A DNA stretch of 64,000 nt from Volvariella volvacea V23. Taxonomy: Eukaryota; Basidiomycota; Agaricomycetes; Agaricales; Pluteaceae. Within the stretch, counting starts at the first letter, position 1. Every line of letters begins with the position of its first letter. The translations under genes were made by a program, and so were the position numbers. Positions 35,400-51,220 of the stretch are shown here, in pieces. Location: NCBI GenBank assembly GCA_000349905.1, contig KB722747.1, forward strand, positions 413,167 through 477,166. Direction: 5' to 3'. The notes below the pieces were generated by a model, which had not been told where the DNA came from, searched no databases, and saw only the letters and a program-made list of their open reading frames with translations.

Positions 35400-38399
35400 G
35401 TTCGCCGCACTGACTGTATGGCAGTCGATCGACATATACATCACGGCGCCGGCCGGATGTGATGCTACCCCCCGGTATCGGTGTCATTTACCTCCAACAA
35501 ACGTTCGCCCACTAGTACAAACCAACGGGCAGACCGATACCCTATTCGGGTTTCGCATACGGCATACAGCACAATACAAAAGATCGTCGTGGTGCCGGCC
35601 ATGCCTGAGTGGTGGCCCACCCAGCGGAAGGAGGGGGTGCCGATACACTGGCACCGCGGCGCACGTGTGTTGAAATTCTCGCCTGCACATGTATCGGCCA
35701 AGGTTGCGACGAATCGGGGTGCGTGGTACTGGAGTGGTACTGGTGACCGTTGCGGTTTCCAATGTGCGATATGGGTATTATCAAAGGGCTTCTTTCCCTC
35801 TTCTCGACAGCGTCAATGGGATTGGAGAGGCGATTCCCCTGCATTCCAATCAATGCTCTATTTCTGTGAAATAGACGTTGATTGTCGGTCGTGTTTGCTC
35901 GAAAAAGCTATACAATGTCAGGGAGCCCTGCTAGTGCCGCGGCCGGAGAAACCACCCGTGTCCTGCAAGGCACGATATCTATCGGTAGCCTCAGTGTCAA
36001 CTCGAACGTTAACAATGACCACGCCTTGCACTCAAGCTTAGAATTTGAGCACGTTTGAGACCAAGTCCTGGGTGGTGTACGTACAAGTGCAGCTTCAAAT
36101 GCAATTTCTGGAACCTACATGTGCCTCTTCTCCCGGGAGAATACAACGTTCATGTTGAATACGATCTAGGGTGCACCCCAGTGGCCAAACGCGGCAAACA
36201 GAGTCCACCTTGCGAGCCTGAAGATTTGCGCTAAACTGGGTCGATGGCAACCGATGCGGTTGTTGTGCTGCTGTGCAGATTCGTGCGCATAGTCGCTACA
36301 ACCGCCACGGTAGCCTGGGACATTCTACACCTACAGTTTTGAAACGATAGATGATAAGCATCTCGCTATGCCCCATTACCAATGCACACCCCATCTCGGC
36401 CGATAAGCCCCCGCCGTCGTAGCCCGCAAACCGAGTCGGATTCGGACGCTGACGAGAGCTTGCCAGTGAGGCCCGGTCACAGTGGATGTCGGTCTACGGC
36501 GGTGATCTATCGACCCAGTGATGTAGTGCGGTTGCCAGTCATCTCCACCGTCTGATTGTCCGACTAAGCCTCGGAGTCCGTCCACACTGGCAGCCCGGCA
36601 GTATTAATGTCAGGGTTTGGTATAATACTACTTGACCACACTCGGGTCGCGGTCGGCGTTCTCGCGACCCAACAAGGCAGACGTACGGGATCGAGTGGAG
36701 TATGGTCAAAAAATAAAAATAGCGCTGCAGCATCGCTGCTTGATAGCGCATTATGCCATCTCCTCCGCAGTGTTATAATTAACCACAATTAGAGGCATAA
36801 ATAGCTCGCGCTGTGGGATATATACGCGCTATCAAAGCTGCCAACTCTAAATACCTAGTCGTCCCCGTATAACGCTGCATGTATGACGTGAATGGGACTT
36901 GTACCATATCCACAGAATGCACCAGCTAGCGCCCGAATCATGTGCCCGTTCCCTCATTTGCACCCCAAAAACCACCCAAGGCCACAGTAGGCGCACCACA
37001 GGTGTGAAGAGCGAGCAGGGCTGGACAACCCTTGCTCGCTTCCAACCCCCACCCCCACATAATATCACACTGTAGCGCATCACGCGATATTTGGACATGG
37101 AGGCGCGTTGGACCTGGGAACCACAGATACAATACACAGCTTGACTCGAACGTCTGCGTGGATCCAGCTAGGGTCGGCGATCGTGATTCACGCAAGGACC
37201 CTGTTTCCAAGTTTACGGTGCGTCCAGTCGAGTTGTGGGGGGTCGAGTTCTCGGGAAGCAGTGGTCACGCTGGTGAGAAAGCGCGGATGCAATGCTGACT
37301 CACGCGCTTACTACTGCCCTACACAGCCCGCTTCTCGTAAAGGCCTCTTTCTCTGGTCAATTAACGCGCGTACACGCATCTGACTTGGAGTGCAACAGCC
37401 CGCAGCAGGGCATGAGATTCGGTTACGGCAGTGCGGGGGTGTGCAAGGGACATGGAGACTGTTCCGTGGACCGTGCCAGTGGTCGGATCTCCAGTTTCTG
37501 ACTTTTGATGGGAGGGAGGAGATGCTAGTGCGGAGGCATTGCAATGTTATGTTCGTGTACTTTCAAAGTCGAGGTCGGTCCGAGTCGATGTAGACGCTGA
37601 GGGGCTGAACAAGCACCTGTGGCCCCGAGTTTACGCGAGTGTATGCGTGTGCGAATGCGGGCGTGGGATGGTGAGATATGTTGCGATCTTGTGTGATCTA
37701 CAGCAAATATTTAGCTTCCGTCCGTGATCAAGGGAGAATGGAGAGGTGTACGTACAGCGTGCTCTGTTTTGGGACAGTGGCTGACAATAACAATCAGCAG
37801 TGCAGTATCACTCAGCCTCCGTGTTCGCAGCGTTGGTGTAGCCGTTCAGCCATGGCTCGAGGGCGCACGGGCACCGTAGTTATGGCTCGAGTGGGGTAAG
37901 GTGTGAACGTGCGCGATACATTTTGCCGAGGGAGGGCTGGTGTCTGTTGTGATGTTGCGTCGGCCTCGGCAACGAGCAGGCTGGGGAAATAAAGCCAAGC
38001 AATTGCAAGCGTGCTGGTAGAGCCTCATTATCGCGTCATATGTCCGCATAGTGAATTGCCATTGGCGTCGTTGGCCAGAGGGGAAATTGGCCTCTCGAGC
38101 TCAGGTCGCAGCAATCGGAGGCCGGCGACGTCGACATCGACTCGGACGGAGGGGAGGACGAGAGGAGGCCAGAAACTCGCACGGGGGATGCCCCCTTGAT
38201 GATTTCACCTGGATCTGTGATCCTTTGTTTGGTGCCCCCCAGCTGGCCCTGTCCGTCAAGTCCTGAACCTGGCTTTCCCCCGTTTCCTCCTTTTGTTCAA
38301 GAGGCCGAGCAAAAAAATAAATGAGAAAATTCCCAGAGGGAGTTGCGCAAGATCGCAAGGGGGCGATTTGGGTGCTCGATTTGGGACAATGATGCTGGT
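35400..38399. other. GC-richer intergenic stretch with long chance frames
   Basis: Higher GC lowers stop density, so frames of 90-190 codons overlap on several strands (for example 35481-36041 +). Their composition (Arg/Cys/Trp-rich) looks like chance translation. Two A+T-rich TATA-like patches occur (about 36705-36725 and 36800-36830). No gene is supported. Confidence 0.35.
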
Positions 38400-40210
38400 G
38401 CTCGTTCCGTCGCTGCTTATAACCCAGCGTAATTTCAACTGCTCTTCCGAGTTCCCCCACCAACGACAAGCTAAATCACTTCCCCCCTAAAGTGACTCGG
38501 TCGCGTTAAAAGAAAAAGTGCCTGAGGTTTTTCATCGTCCACCCGCTGTGACTCACACGAACACACCTTGATCGTGCCTCCCGTTCACCTGCACACCATC
38601 TGAACGATTATCGCAATGTGCAACCAAGTAGCGTACGTCGTCTCTTGCATCGGCACCCTGTGTTTTGGTTGACGCTGAACGCGGCACAGCGAAGGAACAC
38701 GATGGCAGCGCTGCGGGGTACGTGCCATTCCCTACTCGATCGGGCATTGAACTGAGCATAGCCATAGCACTTCCAACGCCACCTCGTCGTGGCCATCATG
38801 GACTGCAACTCGCCTCGCTGCGAGCGGAGCTACTTCCACCCCCCGAGCTGCCGCCAGCCGACCTGTCTAAAAGTGAGTGGGTGTCGTCCGCGCAGGCACA
38901 GCTCGCTGACCAACTGCCGTCGGATTTTCTTTCGGACCTGCATCTCGCGTTCCATCTTGCTTCTCCCACGGCTGTTCATCTCTATCTCGGTTCACAAACC
39001 TAATGCGCCATACCACGCCTGCATCTCCCTGCTCTTATCGGAACGCCTTCTTATCACTATCTCCCGCTCACACCGTCCAGAACTTTGGCCGGGAAGTGCA
39101 AAAGGACATTGACACCGTCGACGAATTCTGCTTCGCCTGCCGAGCTGCACAAGCAAAACGGGCCAAAGTCGGTGCACAGTAGTATCGCTTGCAGACATCT
39201 TGCTCTCTGTCCACTCCACTCTATTCTCCAACCAAACCTACTGCTCGGCTCGTTCTCCACCTCACTTCGGCTCCGAGGTTTATCCCTCCACACACAAACC
39301 CAATTGCCTCGTTTTCGGCTACGTGGATGCACCAAAAAACCCTTCCATTCTTCCTCGACACGTCCTTGACGTTGCTATTGATATCTGGCGAGTGGACTGA
39401 CGGACGCCCTCAGCTTATCGCTCACCTCCCGACATCGACATCAACATCACCATCACACATCACCATCACCAATGCTTTGACGACCCACCCCCACCCCTAG
39501 ATCATTTATGTCGCGCATATATGCCACAACGATCATGACCCAAGATGAATACCCAGACTACATCACGATATCCATGGCCCGTCGTCAGACTAATACCATA
39601 CCATACCACTGCATACCTCATCGCATCTCGACATGCCAGACTTTCACATATGCGCGCCAACCATCCAGCCAGCAACAAACAAAACAAAGTTCCACCCAAG
39701 CCAACTCGGAGCGTTATCTTTCTTCATGCTTTCGTTTCAGTGTATCTCATTCTTGTATTACTACTACGCATGCACACTCGCACTCATACACGCCAACGAC
39801 AAAAAACACTGCATACCTTTCCTGTCATTATACCGTAATAGCAGTACCCACTCACCTCGCCTCACCGTTTCATGAAAATAGTTTTTATGCTACCTCGCTT
39901 TATCCCCTTTGCTCACCCCTTTGCGTTCGTGTTCATATCCCTTCCCCCCAATCATCCTTGCATTCAGGACACTAGGACGCTGGACATTGAACGCTGAACG
40001 CTGGACTTGCATAGCGAGGTTTAGCATCCCCCTTCGACTCTCGCCTCATCTTTACGACCTTTGGTCGATGTGCGCCGTCGCATCGACACTGAACCTTTTC
40101 TTGCTTCCTTGCTCGTCGATTTGTTCTGTGTACGTACGTATCAGCAGAGTTGTACGATCTCAAAGCTAGTTATTATATGTTTTCGTATTGGAATATAACG
40201 GTATATAAGC
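38400..40210 (+). other. Possible transcribed, mostly untranslated region on the + strand
   Basis: A TATA-like tataacc at about 38420 is followed by caactgctcttccgag, a pattern common at fungal start sites. The + strand then becomes C/T/A-rich for about 1.5 kb, as in long fungal leaders. Short frames lie inside: MCNQVAYVVSCIGTLCFG near 38615; 38665-39003 (112 codons); and [18 protein letters not shown] at 38789, which is Cys-rich and runs into gtgagt. No long coding frame follows in the same direction. It may be a long leader with upstream ORFs or a non-coding RNA gene; nothing here is proven. Confidence 0.25.
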
Positions 40211-41341
40211 TACGCGTCGCGTCCGAGCTGAGGTGCTTCAAGTTTTCGCAGAGTCCGGCAGAGGTGGGAGCTCTGGACTCCATCTAGGCTTTTTCGCCTT
40301 TGCTTTTGAACTGGATCGAATCAAAAATGATAAGGGTGCTACGACTTGGAGTTTGACAATCATCGCATCTAGGCACCAGACACATCAACCCTCTCGACTG
40401 CCGGTGCTGACATCGGCATGCCATGCAGTGCCAGCGACAGAACGAGTTCCGAGCGCGTACAGTGGGCCAGGAATATCTCTGTGCAAGCCACACTGCCGGG
40501 TGATGATCTGCATTCTTCATAATGAAGGCTGATGAGCACGGGTGCTGTTGTCAGTCTCGCTTCGAGTGGCGCAATCGACGATCCCTTCGATCGTTTGCGT
40601 GACTCGCGATGGAAATGGAGATGGGGGTGCGTGCTTGAAATAGTGCTCGAGTCGTCGTCTGGGCTGGGTCAGTCTCAAGTCAGGACTTGCGAGTGCATGG
40701 TGTGTAGCTTTTGATATCTGATATTGATAGGACGTTCTCGGTTCGGCCACGTTGCTTCAAGGTCGTTCGTTATCTCGACTGGGTTGTCTAGATGAACGAA
40801 TGGATAAAGGATAGAGTTTATATGTGGAGACGGGCCTCGACTCGAAATCCAGGTAAACTACACACAGTATCCTGGCTTCTCAGTACGCGTGTCGGCCCCA
40901 GCACACACCAGATAAATTGGTAAGAATGTGCTTGGGCTCGGGACTCGGGTTCTGATTGCTCATCCTCGCCATCCGGTTTGTCCCGCTCGCTGTGTGCCAT
41001 ATGCTCGTACTGGCCGACTCTGACTTTGCGAGCTCGATTGCGTCTGGACGTGGATATCGGATCCGGGTCCGAGTCGGAGGGGCGTGGTTGGATGGGGTGA
41101 TGACGATGACGACGATGGAGGGGAGCTTGCCAGTGCGCGCATGTGTATCAAATTGGGGATTTTATATTGAATCATCATGGGTTGTAGAGGCGGTGGTCGG
41201 GTGGGCTTGGGTCACCGTGCCGAATGGGATTGCGTTCAAGTCCAGAATAGACTTGAAGACCAGGCATTCGACCATTAAATTAACTGTACGGTCCGAAGTA
41301 CAGGACACTTGCCAAGATGTTGGCTTTTGAGATTGGATAAG

Positions 41342-41476
41342 CGCTTCCCAACTGCTGGTATACCTGAACAAGTGGTGCGTATTTACCGGTTCCCGGATGG
41401 AGTAAAAACCGATTTGTTTCCACCACAAAACTGGTCGGAATTCACTGGTGTCTGGCCGTTGGAGTTGGTACGGTGA
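41342..41476 (+). CDS. Unrecognised protein-like exon
   Basis: A + strand frame reads RFPTAGIPEQVVRIYRFPDG and then TDLFPPQNWSEFTGVWPLEL, ending at a stop just after a possible donor (gtgacg at 41473). The residue pattern, with spaced aromatic and Pro residues, is strongly protein-like, but I do not recognise the family. Its frame opens upstream to about 41290 without an ATG. It may belong with the exon pair at 41766-42095 as parts of one gene or pseudogene. Confidence 0.3.
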   Translation, partial: RFPTAGIPEQVVRIYRFPDGVKTDLFPPQNWSEFTGVWPLELVR

Positions 41477-41765
41477 CGGGTGCCTTGCCTTTTGCCCGAC
41501 CATCACAACAATGCAACGGATCGTGACAAGGAGGGTACTGCCACCGAAAGATTCTATTCAAATCTGACGTCGACGTCTACACCCCGTTAACAGCCAAAAT
41601 GTTATGAACAAGCCAAGTAAGACCGCGAATTGCCTTTGCAGTAAGCAAAGTGCAGGAAAAGCAGTACCTGGCCAGGAACCAATTCATGACCAATGCTGCA
41701 ATGTTGCCATTTCCGTGGACCGGCTGCACGGAGATGTGGGCATTATTCCTCTTCCAGTGGCCCAG

Positions 41766-42095
41766 GTGATCTGGGACATATAGTGTTCACCAACGCCGGT
41801 GCCTCTTTCGTAGCAGCAGGACAAAACGTCGGTGAGATTATGGCTCCGGAGTTGACGTTGATTTTTTGATATGTACATGTTGCGCATTTGGGTGCCGGCA
41901 ATGATGATATGATGATATTGTGATGATGGTACCGGCTCCTCGTAATCATAATCAAAAAAAGAGTCCTTTACCCCCGCCCAAGGGGCCGAGCTGATCAAGA
42001 AGTTTGGGAAGCATCTGCAAGAGCCTGAGATGAAGCTCACGTCCAAATCTAGGCTCCTGGGGTATGCTATTGGTACCGCAAACTTGAACCCTTAG
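41766..42095 (+). CDS. Unrecognised two-exon 3' gene fragment
   Basis: Exon 41766-41831 (GDLGHIVFTNAGASFVAAGQ) joins in phase to exon 41962-42095 through a gtgaga donor and an aaaaaaag acceptor. The junction gives NVESFTPAQGAELIKKFGKH, and the frame ends at a stop after LLGYAIGTANLNP (42093-42095). The join is open and reads like the C-terminus of a soluble protein. The 5' exons are not identified; a separate 59-codon frame (41604-41783) overlaps it. Function unknown. It may be a decayed gene. Confidence 0.3.
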
Positions 42096-45000
42096 CCAGG
42101 CATATCATGATCGTTTGGCAGTGTCCTTCCTTCCCTCCCGATACCATTGGTGCCACTGGCTCAGGTCGGCAAGGCGGTATCTAGTTCAGGCAAAGTTGCA
42201 CTGCACAGATAAGTGTATTTCGGGTCAGGGAACTTGGGGGGTTGTGACAAATCTGTCTGTCCGTAGGAGTCCTAGTCCGACCGTGGATGTGATCTAGTCC
42301 AGGTTTTCCGGGCTCGTTGGACTCGCTGGACAAAAGTTGGCTCCGGTGAGTCCGGAGATGTACGATTGGAACCGTTAATTTGGGCTGTGAGGTGAAATAG
42401 GTGGCAGCACCCGTAATTTACGGATTTGAAGTGTTGGCTCGCGTTTCGGATTGGAGGGAGATGAGGTGAGACGAATAAATGCAACGAAACGATCGGGCGG
42501 CTTCCGTATGCGCACCCAGCATTTAGGTACTACTTGAGTGGACTGCCGTATGCTTCTGGCGCCCGAGATTTGAGTGGCAGCTTTCACTTTGAAGCAACCA
42601 ACTAGGAAGCCAACTCGGAGGACGACTCGTCGACCCTGCAAATCTCCGTGTGGTGCTGGTTATCGCTGTCGTAAGTCCTGCACCAACGGATCCAACGACG
42701 CAGCCCTGGTGGTATGAATGCTAGTGGGGTGTGAAATTGTGTGAATGGGGTGCTGATAACGATATTGAATGAATGCTCACCAGCGAAGCCTGGGGAGCGT
42801 ACGCCTGGATTGCAGGCACGCAACTTGCGGCCTCCCGCGATGATGTACGTGTTCCATTCAATCCCTCCCCCCATGGCCACCAGACCACCCTCGTGCGATG
42901 AACAAAAACTTATCAGCGCACGAGTTTTTTGAAGATCCCCAGTAGGTATGTCAGGTACGACAATACCCCGACGATTGAGAACCCTTAAGGATAATGATCA
43001 AAATTTTGACACGAGTCGCGTGTAACACTGGCACAATGGGGAGATAGGGAGAAGCAAGTCGACGTTTTCACACAATCGGTGCACGAAAATCTATCAGAGG
43101 CAGTTCGGCCTCGGTCTCTTAGCCGCCATTGTTGAAGCTTCGAAGGGACAGTGCCAGCAATGCAGCACGCCTGGGCCCGACGTCAACAGCAAATTTTCCT
43201 GTTGTCCAGTCTTCTAGAGTTCTTGTCGACTAGCGACAAATGATAGGCTGGCCAAGATTGAATTTCTGTGTGAACGTCAGGGCTTGAGCGAGGTAGAGAA
43301 TAGCAGATGAGGTATGGTTGACAGCGTCTCTCCGAGAATTAAGAGCCCGAGCTCGCATAGATCTGATGCTTGGTGCCAGCTGTGGGATTTTTCATTGGTT
43401 TCGGTGGTTCAAGTCGTCCTGAGTAAATTTCGGCGGTTATTGATTAATTAGCGTAGGCGCTAGTGTGTGTCCGAATAAGGCATCAATGAATCTTGTGCAC
43501 GATATGCTTATCTTCGGAGCCTGGCAAAGCTGTGTATTGTGTGCACGCCACACCGTACATGTCGTGGTCAAAAGCGTGGGTGTGTTTTGACAATGGTAGA
43601 CAGGTAGATGTGTACCAGGTGCAAGGGCGCTCGCGGAGAGGGATCGCGACCGTCTGGTGCACACTGGTATCCATATTAATGCGGTGGATGGACGCGAAGA
43701 AGGCTAATTTCAGGTGACTTCAAGGAAACTTCCATGCACGCTGAACTAAATAAAAAACAGACTACCAGACTTTCAGGGTCAATGTACGGATACAAATCAG
43801 TAAGAAAATACCAAATTCAACTCACTCAAAATTTTTACTAGTGCCACACTGGCAACAGCCACTGACTGACACACGCGACCCGTCCCCCCTGTCTATAGAA
43901 GGCTTACCATTTCCGTCAATTCGTAAAATGCAGGAATCTGCAAATACGGAAAAATGTGTTCTAGAATGAATATTCCAAGAATGAAATGACGCAGGGTCTT
44001 TGGTCGCGGGAGTTGAATTGTAAAAAGGTTTTTGTTTGTTCCCGGCCAAGTGTGCGCAGTGGCAGCACGTCGCAGCCATGGCATTTACCGGAATGTTCCT
44101 TGTTTCTTCAACAGCACCCCCTCTCCCCCCTGATCTGCGCTTAATTACGGGAAATGGAGAGCGGAGTGTGTGGATGACCTTGGCTCTTTGTGCTGTACAC
44201 GGAACTTTGACGCCACCATCCGGATCCGTGGGTGGAGAAGAAAAAGTCAAGTACCGTTGGTTAGCGCTGTGGTAGGCTCTAGCTCAAGTGGCTGTCGTTG
44301 TATGGTGCTTGCGGGCATTCAAAACTGCCGGAGATGATACCTTCGTAAATAATATTGCTCATGGGCCCAACACCAAAGATGCTGGCGTTTCTCGTGCCTA
44401 CTCGTGCTGGGTCTCCAAGAATTGCACGTGTACACCCACCAAAAGTCTGAAAAGACAATCTCGAGCTACTCCCGTACGGCTCAATCCCCTGAAGTTTCTG
44501 ACGCTATCTCACAGTTACCGATTAGTTTCAGAATGATAAAGCCTCACTTTTCTACGTCCGGAAATTAATTGCAGATGCCCGGGCTGACGATCCTGAGTTC
44601 TCCCACTTAGAAGGTTGTCTCCTAGTTGCCGTTGTCCTTTTCCCTGCAAAGATAGATTCCGCCATGACGTCTTATTCCTAGTTGCAAGGAAGCGGGATGT
44701 CGGCACTGAACCGCTTCCTGTGCTCATCAAAGAAATTCCAAGAAAATCGGGCTTTATATTGAAAGATAGGCTTATCTGCGGACCGCATAAACCTATCGGT
44801 AGTCCTCCCTACGTTTCTGTTCGAAATTCCTCATCAGTGTATCCAGGTTTGAGTCGGTAAACTCAAGATGTAATATAGTCAGGGACAGGGGTTCGCGAGA
44901 TACGATGACCTCATTGAAAGCAATGACGACTGGCTACTGACTTCGCATCGTATCGCATACAAACGGTGACCAGGTAGAAATCTTCAGGCTACTGACGCAA

Positions 45001-45169
45001 ACATAACACTTACTTCTCAGGGTACAATACCCTACGTCATTGCCTGACTTCATCATCAGACATCAGACGGCCCATTCGTACACGACGTGTCAAGCAAGTC
45101 AATTGAAACGACGGCAAAGGCGAAGCAAGAAGCCAGGCAAAGTCCGAAGCAAAGCAAGAACCCCCTGCA
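42096..45169. other. Intergenic up to the GPI16 3' end
   Basis: About 3 kb. Near 42605-42900 a pair of in-phase frames (EANSEDDSSTLQISVWCWLS, then EAWGAYAWIAGTQLAASRDD after a gtaagt...ccag intron) is protein-like but short and unrecognised. Frames at 43822-44250 (-) and 44288-44536 (+) have no supporting features. Confidence 0.3.
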
Positions 45170-47182
45170 TTACCCCGCTTTGATCTTCTCCTTCTCCGTC
45201 GCTTTATTCTCTACATTAACAATAACAAGCTTCTTGGTCAACAGATTGAAAACATTTCCGAACAACAAAGCTATGAGAGAGCAAGTGAAAATGATGACGT
45301 TATATGGCATGCTGAAATCTGGCGTAGCGAGATCGACGAGTAATGTGGGTGTATAGATCCGTTGTCTACCACCAGTCCAGTGACGCTCAGTTGATTGAGA
45401 AGCGAGGGTGGAAGTGGTATTGTTGTGACCTTCTAGAATAGTGATAATAGCGGGGGGCAGGTCCCAACCTCGTTGCGCATCAGGTGGATGTTCGGTGTAT
45501 CGTAAAAATGCTTTTGTGACGTCCATTGTAAGGTGCAGCTTAGACCTCGGAGGTAGTGTCAATACGGCTTGGAATGTGGTTGGCCGTGAGTGAGCTATTG
45601 ATGGAATGTATGTGAGATTAGATAATGCTTGGTCTAAATACATCCGGCTTTAGCGATTGTGGAGCGTATAAGACGTGGAATAAATACCATTGGGTTGTCC
45701 GTTGATATTGATTTTGATGGTGTGCAGGTAGAACTGAACTAGCCAAGGCATCGTCTCGAGATAAAGCGTCCTAAGTTCCGTGGATAGGTGGTTCTCGATG
45801 ACGACTGAGAGTCGGCCATGAGCCTGGCTAGTGCCTTGCAGCGACCGCCTAACCGTAAGCGGTGAGACTGCATATTCCGAAGCTGTGATGATGGCGGTGA
45901 TGACTATGCAATTCGTGACATAGATTGAGAAAGCAGCTGACACTTACGGTATCGAAATTGGTCTAGCCAGTTAAATGCGACATTGAAGGGCTTTTGGGCT
46001 GCATCAAGGCCATTAGAGAGTGAATGTGGCAGTGCATGGAGATAACATGACCGCACTCACCTTTGTCCACATCAAATATGGAAAAGCTCTCTTTTGTAAG
46101 CACTGGGTCAGGTGAAAGATTGAAAGAAGTAAATGATGGGCGTGCCACCACCATCCGGCTTGACTGGGCAACTGGACAGCTCCTATCCACAGTTCGGTCG
46201 AACAAGGACTGGAACGACCAATCTGGAACTGTTGACAAGTCAGGCCACATTACTGAATTTCTTCCACAAAGCAAGGAAACCACATACCTTGTATCCTCTT
46301 ACCCGAAGTAGACCGCAGCGGATCAAATATTGACATAAAGGTCAGACGAACCTCAATCCCCTCGCTCTCGCGCCATAGCACATGAATCCCCATTCCGTGC
46401 CAGTCGGCATCAAACAAGCGGTGGGGGTTCAGGAGGCTGGCAAGGCCAGAGTGGGATTTGCAAGGAAGCAATTTCAGGAAAGGGGTCAGGTTCTCGGTGC
46501 ACACATGCTCCGATGGTAAGGAGGCGTGTCGTATCTGGTGTGGTAACCCCCAATCTGGCAAAGCACCCTCGGGCTCAAAAGTTCGTGCTGGAGATGTTGT
46601 TCGCAGTTCGTCTAACGACCCCAAAGAGGCGCAAAATAGGCCAGCCAGGGCATTGCGCAGTCCTCTCCATCGGGTGTCGATGCTGTCCTGGGTATTAGTG
46701 TCGTGCTAGGCGGCTTGAACAACTAGCGCTGTTTGCGAACCTGTCGGGTGCACCATCTCCCATCCAAGTCCATAACTCCGCACCCGTGCCGACACCTGGC
46801 TCCTTCGGAATTCCCCATCGCTCGTACTTCCATTTCCCAGCGTTGAGGGTCAAATGCAGCTCGGTCACAGCATATTCTCGCAGGATCTGTCCCAAGGCCA
46901 AGGGAAAGAGCGTGTAGTGTTGTGCTGCGTATTAGATAATTAACAATGGCTAAGCACACAGGAGCACAGGGAAGGCTCACAAACGTCATCTCCGCCGAGC
47001 GTACGGGGATCCCGTGGAAGCGTGTCCTTCAAGAGGGTTTTGAATTCAAAGCGCGCTGCGACTTTTCCATCGGTGAGTGTCTCAAGGAATAGCTCTTCTT
47101 CAAATTTCTCGTTGCTTGATGCGTTCGTAACAAGAATAAAGTGAACAGCGAGCAATAGTAGGGATTTCCAACCTGCCCACAT
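45170..47182 (-). CDS. GPI16: GPI transamidase subunit GPI16 (PIG-T homologue)
   Basis: ER-membrane subunit of the GPI transamidase that attaches preformed GPI anchors to proteins. The chosen start gives a signal peptide, MWAGWKSLLLLAVHFILVTN, at 47182; an in-frame ATG 16 codons upstream is less likely. Luminal domain: KFEEELFLETLTDGKVAARF, then across an intron FPLALGQILREYAVTELHLT and KYERWGIPKEPG, GAELWTWMG, a long middle exon (46624-46250) with SEHVCTENLTPFLKLLPCKS, VRRSLQGTSQAHGRLSVVIE and YLETMPWLVQFYLHTIKI. The C-terminal exon has FLRYTEHPPDAQRGWDLPPA, RIYTPTLLVDLATPDFSMPY and a membrane helix before LTKKLVI. Two Cys in the middle exon (CTEN and LPCKS) are the likely site of the disulfide to the GPI8 catalytic subunit, judged from the family. 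It is divergent from AFG2 with 361 bases between starts. Confidence 0.9.
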
Positions 47183-47543
47183 GAGCTGGACGTGGACGCG
47201 GTGGTGACGAAATGGTGTCGGGTCACGCATGTCACGGGATGTGACATCATGCGGAGTTCCAATTTAGGGATGCGGTCGATCCTGGCGTTCATCTCGCTTG
47301 ACCCAATTATTTCTTGATTATTTCAGGAGACGAACTGCCAGCACCCAGGACCACGGCACATTAAAGATCTTGAGGAGGACGTCAAGCTCATTCCAGGGAT
47401 ATCGGTGCTCAATACAAGGGTAACGTGTTCCTGGGTTGTCGAGCTGTCACTGTTCTGAAGTTTGCATCTCGTCAGGTCTGTACAGACTGGGCTGGTCTAT
47501 AGTAGAACTCTAGATCAAGGATCTGCGCTGGAGACTTTGGGAG
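47183..47543. promoter_or_regulatory. Shared upstream region of GPI16 and AFG2
   Basis: The two genes diverge, with 361 bases between the chosen ATGs. This space must hold both promoters, unless AFG2 has an extra 5' exon here. No clear TATA box is seen. Confidence 0.4.
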
Positions 47544-50747
<3,204 letters not shown>

Positions 50748-51220
50748 CAGTATTATTAAAGGAGCAACCCGGGAATAATGTAGTCTAGGGTGTTTCTATT
50801 GCATATTCATTCAACTAAAGGCAGCACGGATGGGAGTTCGGCACCTCAACTATTAATGTATTCAACACAAAATCCGCGGAGAATGGCAATTTCTGACTCT
50901 GGAGACGTAAAGCTTCCACTGTTGATGTCCAGCTATAGTTGCAAGTCGAACTGAGTCGAACTGAGAATGCTTCTGGAAACAAAATGGATTTGGTAGCTGC
51001 TCAAAACATAAAACGGAATTTATCTACACCGTAATCCTATACATATCCGAAAAGAAAAGAAATAGACTCTGCTAAAGGCATGCGAAAAAGTGTTGAATGT
51101 ACCTAACAGAGAAGAAAGAAAGAGAGGATAAAGAGTGTATGCCCCAGTCTCTGAAAGTCAATCCCGCGTCGTGTGCAGCCCGGATGTCCATGAATTAAAT
51201 ACACAGCCTAACTCCCTTAT
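50748..51220. other. Spacer between AFG2 and repeat copy B
   Basis: About 470 bases, A-rich, with no coding frame. Presumably the AFG2 3' region. Confidence 0.4.

Noticed and set aside
35481..36041. 186-codon + frame in the GC-richer stretch
   Set aside because: Overlaps several equally long frames on both strands, has chance-like composition and no domain or splice partner.
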